Program-made: the position numbers and the translations under genes
Notes under the pieces: model-generated
Seen by the model: only the letters and a program-made list of their open reading frames with translations
Told to the model about the DNA's origin: nothing
The model's database searches: none
Source: Actinomycetota bacterium
GTDB lineage: Bacteria > Actinomycetota > Thermoleophilia > Solirubrobacterales > Solirubrobacteraceae
Direction: 5' to 3'
Assembly (NCBI GenBank): GCA_018268595.1
Contig: JAFDWH010000017.1
Location: forward strand, 1 to 64,000
DNA length: 64,000 nt
Shown here: positions 1-8,184 of the stretch, piece by piece
How positions within the stretch are numbered: position 1 is the first letter of the stretch
How the letters are laid out: every line of letters starts with the position of its first letter

Positions 1-405
1 GCGTTGGAGAAGAAGGGGGTCGAGGTCAAGTACGCGATCCACCCCGTCGCGGGGCGGATGCCGGGGCACATGAACGTGTTGTTGGCCGAGGCGGACGTGC
101 CGTATGAGCAGCTCAAGGAGATGGACGACATCAACCCCGAGTTCTCCCGCACCGACGTGAGCTTGATCATCGGCGCCAACGACGTCACCAACCCCGCCGC
201 CAACAACGACCCCGGCTCCCCGATCTACGGCATGCCGATCCTCGAGGTCGACAAGTCCCAGTCGGTGATCGTGCTCAAGCGCTCGATGAACTCCGGCTTT
301 GCGGGGATCGACAACCCGCTCTTCTACGACCCCAAGACCGCCATGCTCTTCGGCGACGCCAAAGCCTCCGTCGCCGACATCACCAGCGAGCTGGCGAGCC
401 TCTGA
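1..405 (+). CDS. pntB: NAD(P) transhydrogenase subunit beta, 3' end only
   Basis: This is the C-terminal part of the membrane proton-translocating NAD(P) transhydrogenase beta subunit; the gene begins before the window. The visible residues form the NADP-binding domain III. They include [18 protein letters not shown] near the start, the acidic DDINPEF stretch, the [11 protein letters not shown] segment and the conserved [16 protein letters not shown] motif. In the family this domain binds NADP(H) on the cytoplasmic side and couples hydride transfer from NADH to proton flux. The stop codon is at 403-405, and the next gene is convergent. The first codons could be misread as a TTG start at 4, but the domain is clearly incomplete at its N-terminus. 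Confidence 0.95.
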   Translation, partial: ALEKKGVEVKYAIHPVAGRMPGHMNVLLAEADVPYEQLKEMDDINPEFSRTDVSLIIGANDVTNPAANNDPGSPIYGMPILEVDKSQSVIVLKRSMNSGFAGIDNPLFYDPKTAMLFGDAKASVADITSELASL

Positions 406-451
406 GCGGCCCGGCTGCGGGGCCGGCACGCTGCCGGCCCCGCAGCCGCCG

Positions 452-2980
452 CTACCCGGCCCCGCCCGGCGCGGGTCGGACCCGCACCGCGAGCCAGCCG
501 GGCAGCGCGATCATCGCGACCGCCACGCCGGTCATGAGCAGCAGGATGCCCGCCGCCGTGACGCCGGCCGGGACGTAGACCTCCGGGAGGTCGGTCAGCG
601 TCTGCATCCCGCGCGTGAAGAGGATCTGCCCCAGCAGCCCGAAGGCGGCGCCGACGCCGCAGCCGGTCCCCAGCAGCAGGGCGTTCTCCAGCAGCAGCGC
701 GCGCCACAGCTCGTGCTCGGGATAGCCGTGCACCTTCAGGCGGGCGATCGCGGGACGGCGCTGCCAGATCACCCCGCCGATCGCTCCCACGATCGCCGCG
801 AGCGCGGCGATCAGCACCAGCGCCGACACCTGGTCGATGCGCGCGAGCGCGTCGCGCGCGACCGCGACGTGACGCGCGATCCGCTCCGCGCGCGTCTCGA
901 CGAGGGCGGGCATCCGCGGCGGCAGCGCCCGTCGCACCGCGGCCGCGACGCCAGCCGGCGACGCGCCCTGCGCGACCTCGATCAGCAGCGCGCTCGGCGC
1001 CGGGCGCGACCACGCGCGCGCGTAGTCGCGCGCGTTGAGCACGATCGCCCCCGCGGGCCAGTCGAGGTTCGTCGAGACGGCCGCGACGCGCAGCCTCTGC
1101 GGCACGGGCGTGGGAAGCGTCACCGGATCGCCCACCCGGACCCTGAGCGTGTCCGCGATCGCGGTCGACAGCACGACCCAGCCGCCCTCGCGCAGCCGCC
1201 GCGCCGCCATGGCGGCGTCGCCGTGCAGGATCTGGCTTGCGGCGACCATCGTCCGGGCGGAGCCGGGCGGCGCCTGCACCCACGCGCGGTAGATCCCGAC
1301 CTCCAGGAAGCTGCCGCGATAGACGCTGACGTGCGAGACGTCCGGCAGCCCGCGCAGCTTCGCGAGCGTGCCGGCGGGGACCGGGAACGGCACGGTCGCG
1401 AGCGCATTGGTCGCGCCGGGGAACGTCACCCACACGTCGCCGTTGGCGTCGGTCGCCGTCGCGGCGGCCAGCAGGCCGCGCCGCAGGTCGGCGTGCGCGC
1501 CCTCGAGCCCGACGGTCGCATAGACGGCGATCGCGGCCGTCGAGGCGAGCGCCACCGCGCGCGTGCGCGTCGCGCGCGACCGCAGCTCGAGCGACGCGAG
1601 CGTCGGGACCGGGGTCCGCAGCGTGCGCGTCAGCGCCTCGAACACCCCCGTGGCGACGCGCAGGCTCGCGGGCAGGAGCAGCAGCAGCGATGCCGTCAGC
1701 AGGGAGAACGAGAGCGTGGTGGCTTGCGGGGCGCGCGCGATCAGCCACGCGGCGATCGCGAGCGTCGCGCATGCCAGCGCGGCCATGCCGCCTCCGGGGC
1801 CGAATCCACTGTGCCTCCCGTGGGCGGTCGCGTCACCGCGGGCGAGCGCGCCGCGGAGCGGGAGCAGGACGGCGCAGCACGCGGCGAGGAGCCCGGCGGC
1901 GACAGCGGTGACGACGCTCTGCCACCGCACGCTCACGCGTTCCCCTATCGGAAACGCGTACGTCAGGATGCTCGGGACGATCTCGATCAGATGGCGGATC
2001 GCGAGATAGCCGCTCAGCAGGCCCAGCAGCGACCCGGCGACGCCGAGCACGAGCGCGTCGAACAGCAGCAGCTGAAGCGTGACCCACGGCTCGTGGCCGG
2101 CCATCCGCAGGTCGGCGATGAAGCGGCGGCGCTGCGGCACTGTGAGCAGCACGGCGGTGAACGCGAACAGGAAGCCGACGAACGCCGCGAAGACCGAGAA
2201 GACCGCCGTCGTGCGCGTGATCGGGACCGCTGCGCGCTCGAACGCGGCGGCGTCGCTGTCGGCGCGCTCGACGTTCGCGTCCGGAGCGAGCGCGCGGAGC
2301 GCGCGTCGCACCGCTGTCTCGCGGCCCGGCCGCACGCTCACCACGATGCGCGACATGCGGCCGCGCATGTCGCTGACGCGCTGCGCGAGCGGCGGCGGGG
2401 CGAGCACGAACGGGCTGTCGACGAGCTTCCCGTAATCGCTGCGCCGCAGCTCCGCGCCGAGCGGGATGTCGACGCTGTGGCCGGCTGCCTGGAGGCGCAC
2501 GACGGATCCGAGATCGAGGTGCAGCGCGTCGGCGAGCGGCGCGGTCATCGCGAGCGCGTGCGCACCGACGACGCGCGTGCCTCCGACCTGCCTGGTGAAG
2601 CGGCGCACCATGACGCCGGCGTTGCGGGCCAGGCGCATGTCGCCGCTGACGAGGAAGACGGATCGCTCCCCCGTGGGACCGGCCACCGTCGCGGGGACTA
2701 TCAGCATCGTCGAGACGGCCGCGACGCCGTCGATCCGCCGGACCGCCGGGACGAGCCGCTCGTCGAGCCCTTCGGGGCCGCGCGCGACGACCAGCAGGCG
2801 CGCCTTGCCCTGCGTCCCGACGTCCAGCTCCCGCTGCGCGCCGAGCAGGCTCGTGTTGGCGACGAGCGCCGCGAACATCAGGCCGACGCCGACGGCGATT
2901 CCCGCGACCGCCAGCAGCTCCTGCATCGCGCGTGCGCGCAGCCGCACGCGGTACAGGTGCAGGAGGCTCGACAGGCGCAT
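452..2980 (-). CDS. FtsX-family ABC transporter permease (cluster A)
   Basis: An 842-aa MacB/FtsX-type permease, about the size of duplicated 'FtsX-like' proteins with two permease modules. The N-terminal membrane helix (around residues 18-40, AVAGIAVGVGLMFAALVA) is followed by a large extracellular region. A block of three helices sits near 260-390, a second extracellular domain follows, and further helices lie at the C-terminus. The ATG at 2980 lies four bases beyond the stop of the upstream ATPase gene, so I prefer it to the longer reading frame. It is the last gene of PadR - ABC - ABC - permease. It is a clear paralogue of the permease at 45831-48389 (shared RxRLR..A.QELLA..GIAVGV N-terminus). 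The substrate is unknown; the family exports lipids, peptides or drugs or transduces signals. Confidence 0.9.
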   Translation of the reverse strand: MRLSSLLHLYRVRLRARAMQELLAVAGIAVGVGLMFAALVANTSLLGAQRELDVGTQGKARLLVVARGPEGLDERLVPAVRRIDGVAAVSTMLIVPATVAGPTGERSVFLVSGDMRLARNAGVMVRRFTRQVGGTRVVGAHALAMTAPLADALHLDLGSVVRLQAAGHSVDIPLGAELRRSDYGKLVDSPFVLAPPPLAQRVSDMRGRMSRIVVSVRPGRETAVRRALRALAPDANVERADSDAAAFERAAVPITRTTAVFSVFAAFVGFLFAFTAVLLTVPQRRRFIADLRMAGHEPWVTLQLLLFDALVLGVAGSLLGLLSGYLAIRHLIEIVPSILTYAFPIGERVSVRWQSVVTAVAAGLLAACCAVLLPLRGALARGDATAHGRHSGFGPGGGMAALACATLAIAAWLIARAPQATTLSFSLLTASLLLLLPASLRVATGVFEALTRTLRTPVPTLASLELRSRATRTRAVALASTAAIAVYATVGLEGAHADLRRGLLAAATATDANGDVWVTFPGATNALATVPFPVPAGTLAKLRGLPDVSHVSVYRGSFLEVGIYRAWVQAPPGSARTMVAASQILHGDAAMAARRLREGGWVVLSTAIADTLRVRVGDPVTLPTPVPQRLRVAAVSTNLDWPAGAIVLNARDYARAWSRPAPSALLIEVAQGASPAGVAAAVRRALPPRMPALVETRAERIARHVAVARDALARIDQVSALVLIAALAAIVGAIGGVIWQRRPAIARLKVHGYPEHELWRALLLENALLLGTGCGVGAAFGLLGQILFTRGMQTLTDLPEVYVPAGVTAAGILLLMTGVAVAMIALPGWLAVRVRPAPGGAG

Positions 2981-2984
2981 GTGC

Positions 2985-3677
2985 TCAGTCGGGCAGCGGC
3001 GTCGCGGCGGGGTCGAGCAGCCGGCCGTCCTGCAGGACATGCGTGCGATCCGCGAAGCCGGCCGCCTGCGGGTCGTGCGTCGCCAGCAGCGCCGCCACGC
3101 GGTCCTCGTGGCAGACCCTGGTCAGCAGCGTGAGCACCTCGCGGCTGCGGGCGGTGTCGAGGCTTCCGGTCAGCTCGTCGGCGAGCACGAGCCGCGGGCC
3201 CGTGGCGAGCGCACGCGCGATCAGCACGCGCTGGCGCTCGCCGTGCGACAGCTCCTCGGCGCGGTGCGTCAGCCGCTCGCCGATCCCGAGGCGCTCCATC
3301 AGCGAGGCGACGCGCCGGTGCGCCTCGCGCACGCCGATCCGCATGTCGAACAGCTTCAGCGCCGCGTTGTCGATCGCCGAGACGCCGGGGAGCAGGTCGA
3401 GCGACTGGCTCACGTAGCCCAGCTCCAGACGGCGGTAGCGCGCTGCCTCGCGCGCCGACAGCGCGGTCACGTCGCGCCCGGCGACGCGGACGCGCCCGCG
3501 GTCGGGCGCGAGCAGCGCCGCCACGATGTTGAGCAGCGTCGTCTTGCCGGTGCCGCTGGGGCCGTAGAGCGCGACCAGCTCGCCCGGCGCGATCGACAAC
3601 GACAGGCCGTCGAGCGCGCGGACGACGTCGGCGCCGCCCGTGCAGAAGTGCTTGACGAGCTGCTCGATCTCGAGCAC
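2985..3677 (-). CDS. ABC transporter ATP-binding protein, intact (cluster A)
   Basis: A 230-aa LolD/MacB-type ATPase that should power the FtsX permease encoded immediately downstream. It has a canonical Walker A (GPSGTGKTT, about residues 39-47), a Q-loop near YVSQS, an LSHGERQR signature, a Walker B with catalytic glutamate (LVLADE) followed by LTGSLD, and the switch histidine in ATHDPQA. It begins directly after the stop of the preceding ABC gene and ends four bases before the permease start, so the three are one transcription unit. All catalytic motifs are present, unlike its upstream partner. Confidence 0.93.
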   Translation of the reverse strand: MLEIEQLVKHFCTGGADVVRALDGLSLSIAPGELVALYGPSGTGKTTLLNIVAALLAPDRGRVRVAGRDVTALSAREAARYRRLELGYVSQSLDLLPGVSAIDNAALKLFDMRIGVREAHRRVASLMERLGIGERLTHRAEELSHGERQRVLIARALATGPRLVLADELTGSLDTARSREVLTLLTRVCHEDRVAALLATHDPQAAGFADRTHVLQDGRLLDPAATPLPD

Positions 3678-4409
3678 TCAGGCGGACCGCTGCGAGCCGG
3701 GGAACGGGATCACCGCTCCGCGCGCGTCGCGGTCGGCCGGCGCGAGCAGACGGCCGCGGCTGAGCGCGCGCACCTCGTGCGCCTGGAGCATCGCCGGCAT
3801 GTCCGGCACCGCCATCACGACGGCGAGGCCCGCGTCCTGCGCGGCGGAGCGCAGCAGGCCGACGACGCGCTCGCGATCGAGGATGCCGAGCCCGGCCGTC
3901 GGGTCGTCGACGAGCAGCAGCCGCGGCTCGCGGACGAGCGCGTGCGCGATCGCCACGAGCGCCCGCGCGGTGTCGGAGAGGCTTGCCCATGGCAGCTCGG
4001 CGGCCTCGCCGGCGCCGACGCGCGCGAGCGCGGCGACCGCGCGCCGCTGCGCCTCGACCGGCCCGTGGTGGCGGTAGAGCGGAAGCGCGACGTAGGTCCG
4101 CATCGGGAGGTCGCCGCTCTGCGGGCCGTCGCGCTCGACCCAGCCGATCTGCTCGCGGTGCAGGCGCGCGAGCTGGCGGCGCGAGCAGCGCGCGAGGTCC
4201 GTGCCCGCGTACGAGACCGTCCCGCCGTCCGGCGACTCGAAGCCCGCGGCGATGCGCAGCAGCGTCGTCTTGCCGGCGCCGCGCTGGCCGTAGACGCCGA
4301 CCATCTCGCCCGCGTGCACCTCGAGCGAGACGTCGTCGAGCACGCGCATCTCGTGCAGTCCGCGCCAGTAGGAGCGGCTCACCGCGCGGAGCTCGAGCAG
4401 CGGCGTCAT
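3678..4409 (-). CDS. ABC ATPase-like protein with degenerate catalytic motifs (cluster A)
   Basis: A 243-aa ABC domain protein. Walker A is intact (GQRGAGKTT). The signature region reads LSDTARALVAIAHAL instead of LSGGQ, and the Walker B catalytic glutamate is aspartate (LLLVDDPTAG), so ATP hydrolysis at this site is probably poor. I infer a regulatory or non-equivalent half of a heterodimeric ATPase, with the intact ATPase at 2985-3677 as partner. The start ATG at 4409 overlaps the PadR stop by four bases (ATGA). A longer reading frame extends to 5027, but the PadR gene occupies that region. It is related to the degenerate proteins at 44376 and 49497. Confidence 0.85.
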   Translation of the reverse strand: MTPLLELRAVSRSYWRGLHEMRVLDDVSLEVHAGEMVGVYGQRGAGKTTLLRIAAGFESPDGGTVSYAGTDLARCSRRQLARLHREQIGWVERDGPQSGDLPMRTYVALPLYRHHGPVEAQRRAVAALARVGAGEAAELPWASLSDTARALVAIAHALVREPRLLLVDDPTAGLGILDRERVVGLLRSAAQDAGLAVVMAVPDMPAMLQAHEVRALSRGRLLAPADRDARGAVIPFPGSQRSA

Positions 4410-4996
4410 CGCGGCACCGGCGGGGCGGGGCGCGACGCGCGCCGGATCCGCTCCTCCATCAGCTCGCAGATTGCGTCCAGCCAGTCGACGAGCGTCTGCA
4501 GCGAGCGGACGCGGAAGTCGTCGACCATCATCGTCGCGGCGTCGCGCCACGGCACCTCCGGCTCGGCGACGCTCGCGAGCGCCGGGCGGCTGAGCGTCGC
4601 CAGCTCGGCGAGGCACGCGCGCGCCTGCGCTTCCGCGCCGGCGAGCAACTCGGGCAGGTCGTCGGGCTCGGCGACGTTGAGCTTCGCCTGCAGCTCGTCG
4701 CGCAGCACGGCGCGCTCGCACGGCGCCGCGATCCACGCCCTGAAGCGCTCGCGCCCGAGCGGCGTGGCCCGGTACATGACGCGTGGCGCGCCGCGCCGCG
4801 TGGCGCCGATCCGGCGCGTTCCCGTCTCCTCGATCCAGCCCTCCGCTTCGAGCCGTTCGAGGATCTTGTAGACCGCGCTCTCCGCCAGGCCGAGGAAGCC
4901 GAGGCGCGCGTCGATGCGCTGCTGGAGGTCGTACCCGTACCCGGGGCGCTCGACCAGGAGCCCAAGCACAACGTGTCTCGTCGACAGGCCGCTCAT
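4406..4996 (-). CDS. PadR-family transcriptional regulator (cluster A)
   Basis: A 196-aa PadR regulator. The N-terminal winged helix (LSTRHVVLGLLVERPGYGY..L..RI, then SAVYKILERLEAEGWI) is followed by an alpha-helical dimerisation tail. PadR proteins usually repress a neighbouring efflux or transport operon and are released by the exported compound. The gene is the first of the operon and is translationally coupled to the ABC gene behind it. The imperfect inverted repeat at 5061-5085 is a plausible operator. Confidence 0.92.
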   Translation of the reverse strand: MSGLSTRHVVLGLLVERPGYGYDLQQRIDARLGFLGLAESAVYKILERLEAEGWIEETGTRRIGATRRGAPRVMYRATPLGRERFRAWIAAPCERAVLRDELQAKLNVAEPDDLPELLAGAEAQARACLAELATLSRPALASVAEPEVPWRDAATMMVDDFRVRSLQTLVDWLDAICELMEERIRRASRPAPPVPR

Positions 4997-5060
4997 CTCC
5001 CCCTCCCGTGGCCCTCCGAATGGTCACCGTACCGGATTTCGGTCCGCCGCGGGAGGGGCG

Positions 5061-5085
5061 CGAATGCTCTCCGCGAGAGTATTCG
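5061..5085. promoter_or_regulatory. Inverted repeat upstream of cluster A, candidate PadR operator
   Basis: The arms CGAAT/ATTCG and CTCT/AGAG are symmetric around CCGCG, with one G/T mismatch between them. The repeat lies about 65 bases upstream of the PadR start at 4996, where an autoregulatory operator would be expected. Its role as operator is inferred from position and symmetry only. Confidence 0.4.
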
Positions 5086-5433
5086 CCGGAAGGGATAGAC
5101 CAGCGCGGGCCGCCGCCCGTACGTTGTCGCTGCGCTCGCCGAGGGCCTTCGGGGGCGGCTCCGGCGGAGGCCCGTCACGGCTCACCCTTTCGACCCCCTT
5201 GGGGGCGAAGCCGTGGAGCGCAGCCGGGTGGAGGGCGGTGCGTCGCGTCGGTCGCGGGCGGCGCACCCCCTCCCTCCGTGCTGGTCGCGCTTCATTGGCG
5301 GATCGAGGCGAGAGGAGGAGTTGGACAACAGCTCGTTCAGTGTCCGGGTGCATTTGAGTTATGGCTGCTCGGGCAGCGACCCGGCGAGCTCATCCGCAGC
5401 GTCTCAGTCAACAACTGAAAGGACCAAGTCACG
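5086..5433. other. Non-coding region between cluster A and a secreted protein
   Basis: No convincing gene is visible. It contains short GC-rich hairpins, for example CCCCC-TT-GGGGG at 5194-5205. The last 40 bases are less GC-rich and hold an AAAGGA Shine-Dalgarno-like sequence before the ATG at 5434. Confidence 0.5.
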
Positions 5434-5778
5434 ATGACGCGTGCTCTCACGCAGCGCCTTGCGCTGTTGCTCACCACCGGCCTTGCGGCTCTGACGCTCG
5501 CTCTGACGTTGGCATCGCCGGCCTCGGCAACCGGATTCTGTGGTGGCCAGGTCATCAGCCAGGCCAGTGCTTGCTGGGGTGCGGCTCGCATCTTCACGAT
5601 AGTTCAGGGCCATGGCAACGAAACGTCAGTCTGCGTCGGTTACAACGAACATAGAGGCCCCTGCTCGGGTGGCCCGAACCAGAACGTTGAATGGAACCTC
5701 GGCAGTGCTGCCAACCGGGCGCCGATGATCATCGGGAACGCCATCAGGACGACCATTGGCTGGGGCGAAACGTTCTAG
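5434..5778 (+). CDS. Small secreted protein of unknown function
   Basis: A 114-aa protein with a classical Sec signal peptide: a basic start (MTRALTQR), a long hydrophobic core, and a likely cleavage after SPASA near residue 32. The mature part of about 80 residues is neutral, rich in Gly and Asn, and has four cysteines (FCGG, ACWG, VCVG, PCSG) that could form two disulphides. I do not recognise a family. The third codon positions are less biased to G/C than in neighbouring genes. It precedes another exported protein on the same strand by 34 bases, so the two may be co-transcribed. Confidence 0.7.
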   Translation: MTRALTQRLALLLTTGLAALTLALTLASPASATGFCGGQVISQASACWGAARIFTIVQGHGNETSVCVGYNEHRGPCSGGPNQNVEWNLGSAANRAPMIIGNAIRTTIGWGETF

Positions 5779-5812
5779 ATCGAGGAGCGTGCTGTTCGAT
5801 CTCGAACGACGG

Positions 5813-6430
5813 ATGATCGCTTCGACCATAGTGAGCTGGCGCGCCTGCGCCAGCTCACTCGTCGCGCTGCTGACGGCCGCTGGGATGGCGTCATGTGCAG
5901 GCGTGACGCGCGATGCTGCCATCAGGCGCGTCAGCTCACGTTCGAACCCGCGCATGCTCGCGCATCTGCCGCTGATTCAGCGTGATCACTTCGCGCTCTT
6001 GCGGGGACGCGCCGACGGGCTCCCGCCGCCCGTGCGGCGCCTGGTGCTCGCACGCGGTGCCGCCATCGACCCGGCCATGGCACGGCGCATCCCGGCGATC
6101 GTCCCAGGCAGCTTCTGGCTCGTTCCGGGCATCGGCCATCTCTGCATCGTCTCCCGGGTCGCTGGAGTTCCAGGCGTCGGCACGGTATGCGCAAGCACGC
6201 GGCAGGTCATCGAACAAGGCTTGGCGACCATCTCATTCACGTCGGCGGGTGCCACAAGCGCGCCCACGCGACTGCTCGTCGGCATCACTCCCGACGACGC
6301 GCGCGAGGCCGTCGTCCACACGCACGGCTCTGGCGCCGCGGTGCCGGTCGTCAACGACGTCTTCGTCCTGCGCGACTCGGTGCTGGCGCCGTCGGACTTC
6401 ATAGCGCTGCGTCGCACCCGTGGCGGCTGA
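5813..6430 (+). CDS. Putative exported lipoprotein of unknown function
   Basis: About 205 aa if it starts at the ATG at 5813. The N-terminus (SSLVALLTAAGMASC) resembles a signal peptide ending in a lipobox-like A-S-C, which suggests membrane anchoring. The mature part contains RRIPAIVPGSFWLVPG, then a two-cysteine segment (HLCIVSR...GTVCAS) and VVNDVFVLRDSV near the C-terminus. No known domain is apparent. Longer reading (from 5756, or a GTG at 5789) would overlap or crowd the preceding gene. No strong Shine-Dalgarno decides the start. Confidence 0.6.
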   Translation: MIASTIVSWRACASSLVALLTAAGMASCAGVTRDAAIRRVSSRSNPRMLAHLPLIQRDHFALLRGRADGLPPPVRRLVLARGAAIDPAMARRIPAIVPGSFWLVPGIGHLCIVSRVAGVPGVGTVCASTRQVIEQGLATISFTSAGATSAPTRLLVGITPDDAREAVVHTHGSGAAVPVVNDVFVLRDSVLAPSDFIALRRTRGG

Positions 6431-6441
6431 CGAGAGGTCGC

Positions 6442-7725
6442 TCAGCCGCGCGCCAACCGCGCCGCCCGCTCCAGCAGCAGCACGCGCTCCTGCTCGTTCT
6501 CCGTCATGCCGGCGGCGCGCGCCAGCTCGGCGCACGCCTCCTCGCGGCGGCCGAGTCTCTCCAGCAGGTCGGCGCGGACGGCGGGGAGCAGGTGGTACTG
6601 CGACAGCTCGCGCGCGTCGGCGAGCCGCTCGACCAGCTCCAGGCCGGCCGCCGGGCCGAACGCCATCGCCACCGCGACCGCGCGGTTCAGCTCCACCACC
6701 GGCGAGTCCGTCAGCGCGGCGAGCCCGTCGTAGAGCGCGACGATCCGCTCCCAGTCGGTGTCGTGCGGCGTCCGCGCGCGGGCGTGGCAGGCCGCGATCG
6801 CCGCCTGCAGCGCGTACGGCCCCAGCCCGCCGCGCGACAGCTCCTCCGCGCGCTCCAGCGCGCGCAGCCCGCGGCCGATCAGCAGCAGGTCCCAGCGCGA
6901 GCGGTCCTGGTCCTCCAGCAGCACCGGCGCGCCGTCCGGCCCGCGCCGCGCACGCAGCCGCGACGCCTGCAGCTCCATCAGCGCCGCCAGTCCGTGCACC
7001 TCCGGCTCGCGCGGCATCAGCTCGGCGAGGATGCGCCCGAGCCGCAGCGCGTCCTCGCACAGCTCCGGCCGCGTCCAGTCGGCGCCGGCCGTCGCCGCGT
7101 AGCCCTCGTTGAAGACGAGGTAGACGACGCCGAGCACAGCCGGCAGCCGCTCCGCCAGCTCCTCGCCGGCCGGCACCTCGAACGGCACCTGCGCCGCCGC
7201 GAGCGTTCTCTTCGCGCGCACGATCCGCTGCTGCACGGTCGCTCTCGGCGTCAGGAACGCGCGCGCGATCTCGTCGGTCGTGAGGCCGCCGAGCAGCCGC
7301 AGCGTCAGCGCCACGCGCGCCTCGATCGACAGCACCGGGTGGCAGCACATGAAGATCAGGCCGAGCAGGTCATCGCCGACCTGCGCGGACGCCGCAGCGT
7401 CGGCCGTCGGGTCGGCCGATCCGTCCGCCAGCTCGGCCTCCAGCGAGCGCGCGATCTGCTCCTGCTTGGCCTGCAGCGTCTCGCCGCGGCGGAACAGGTC
7501 GATCGCGCGGTGCTTGGCGGTCGCCATCAGCCAGGCGCCCGGGTTGTCCGGGACGCCCGACTGCGGCCACTTCTCCAGCGCGACGACGAGCGCGTCCTGC
7601 GCGAGGTCCTCGGCGAGCCCGACGTCGCGCACCATCCGCGTCAGCCCGGCGATCAGCCGCGGCGCCTCGATCCGCCAGACGGCGTCGATCGTGCGCCGCA
7701 GGTCGCTGTCCGCCGGGGCCGGCAT
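6442..7725 (-). CDS. ECF42-type RNA polymerase sigma factor with C-terminal extension (pair 1)
   Basis: A 427-aa protein. Sigma region 2 (GLAEDLAQDALVVALEKWP, then NPGAWLMATAKHRAIDLFRR) and region 4 (LRLLGGLTTDEIARAFLTP..TVQQRIVRAKR) make up the first 190 residues. A long helical extension with TPR-like character (VVYLVFNEGYAA, SPVVELNRAVAVAMAFGP) follows. This is the ECF42 architecture, in which the extension is thought to replace an anti-sigma factor. The ATG overlaps the stop of the YCII/DGPF gene upstream (TGATG), the usual ECF42 partnership. A paralogous pair lies at 12891-14416. Confidence 0.93.
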   Translation of the reverse strand: MPAPADSDLRRTIDAVWRIEAPRLIAGLTRMVRDVGLAEDLAQDALVVALEKWPQSGVPDNPGAWLMATAKHRAIDLFRRGETLQAKQEQIARSLEAELADGSADPTADAAASAQVGDDLLGLIFMCCHPVLSIEARVALTLRLLGGLTTDEIARAFLTPRATVQQRIVRAKRTLAAAQVPFEVPAGEELAERLPAVLGVVYLVFNEGYAATAGADWTRPELCEDALRLGRILAELMPREPEVHGLAALMELQASRLRARRGPDGAPVLLEDQDRSRWDLLLIGRGLRALERAEELSRGGLGPYALQAAIAACHARARTPHDTDWERIVALYDGLAALTDSPVVELNRAVAVAMAFGPAAGLELVERLADARELSQYHLLPAVRADLLERLGRREEACAELARAAGMTENEQERVLLLERAARLARG

Positions 7726-8147
7726 CACTCTCCCTCGATCTGCGCGCGGATGCGCTCCTCCTGCTCGCGCAGCTCGGGCGTGAACTCCTCGCCGAAGTCC
7801 TCCGCCTCGAAGATCTGGCGGATCTCGATCTCCGACTGGCCGGGCATCGGGTTCGGGCAGCGCTTGACCCACTCGATCGCCTCGTCGAGCGACTTGCACT
7901 GCCAGATCCAGTAGCCCGCCACCAGCTCCTTCGTCTCCGCGAACGGCCCGTCGATCACGCTGCGCGATGCGCCGTCGAAGCGCACGCGCGCGCCCTTCGA
8001 GCTGGGCTGCAGGCCCTCGCCGGCGAGCATCACGCCGGCTTGCGCCAGCTCCTCGTTGAATCTGCCCATCGCGGCGAGCAGCTCCTCGCTCGGCATCGCG
8101 CCCTGCTCGCTGTCCTGCGTCGCCTTGACCATCACCATGAAGCGCAT
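7725..8147 (-). CDS. YCII/DGPF domain protein paired with ECF42 sigma factor (pair 1)
   Basis: A 140-aa YCII-related (DGPF) protein. It begins MRFMVMVKATQDSE and carries the diagnostic DGPFAETKELVAGYWIW segment. The fold is a ferredoxin-like alpha/beta domain, and the biochemical role in ECF42 modules is not settled. The start at 8147 is supported by an AAGGAG sequence at the proper distance; the longer frame to 8222 lacks this. Its stop overlaps the sigma-factor start by one base, so the two are translationally coupled. Confidence 0.9.
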   Translation of the reverse strand: MRFMVMVKATQDSEQGAMPSEELLAAMGRFNEELAQAGVMLAGEGLQPSSKGARVRFDGASRSVIDGPFAETKELVAGYWIWQCKSLDEAIEWVKRCPNPMPGQSEIEIRQIFEAEDFGEEFTPELREQEERIRAQIEGE

Positions 8148-8184
8148 CTGCGGCTCCTTCGTCGGGGACCTCGCGGTCCGGTTT

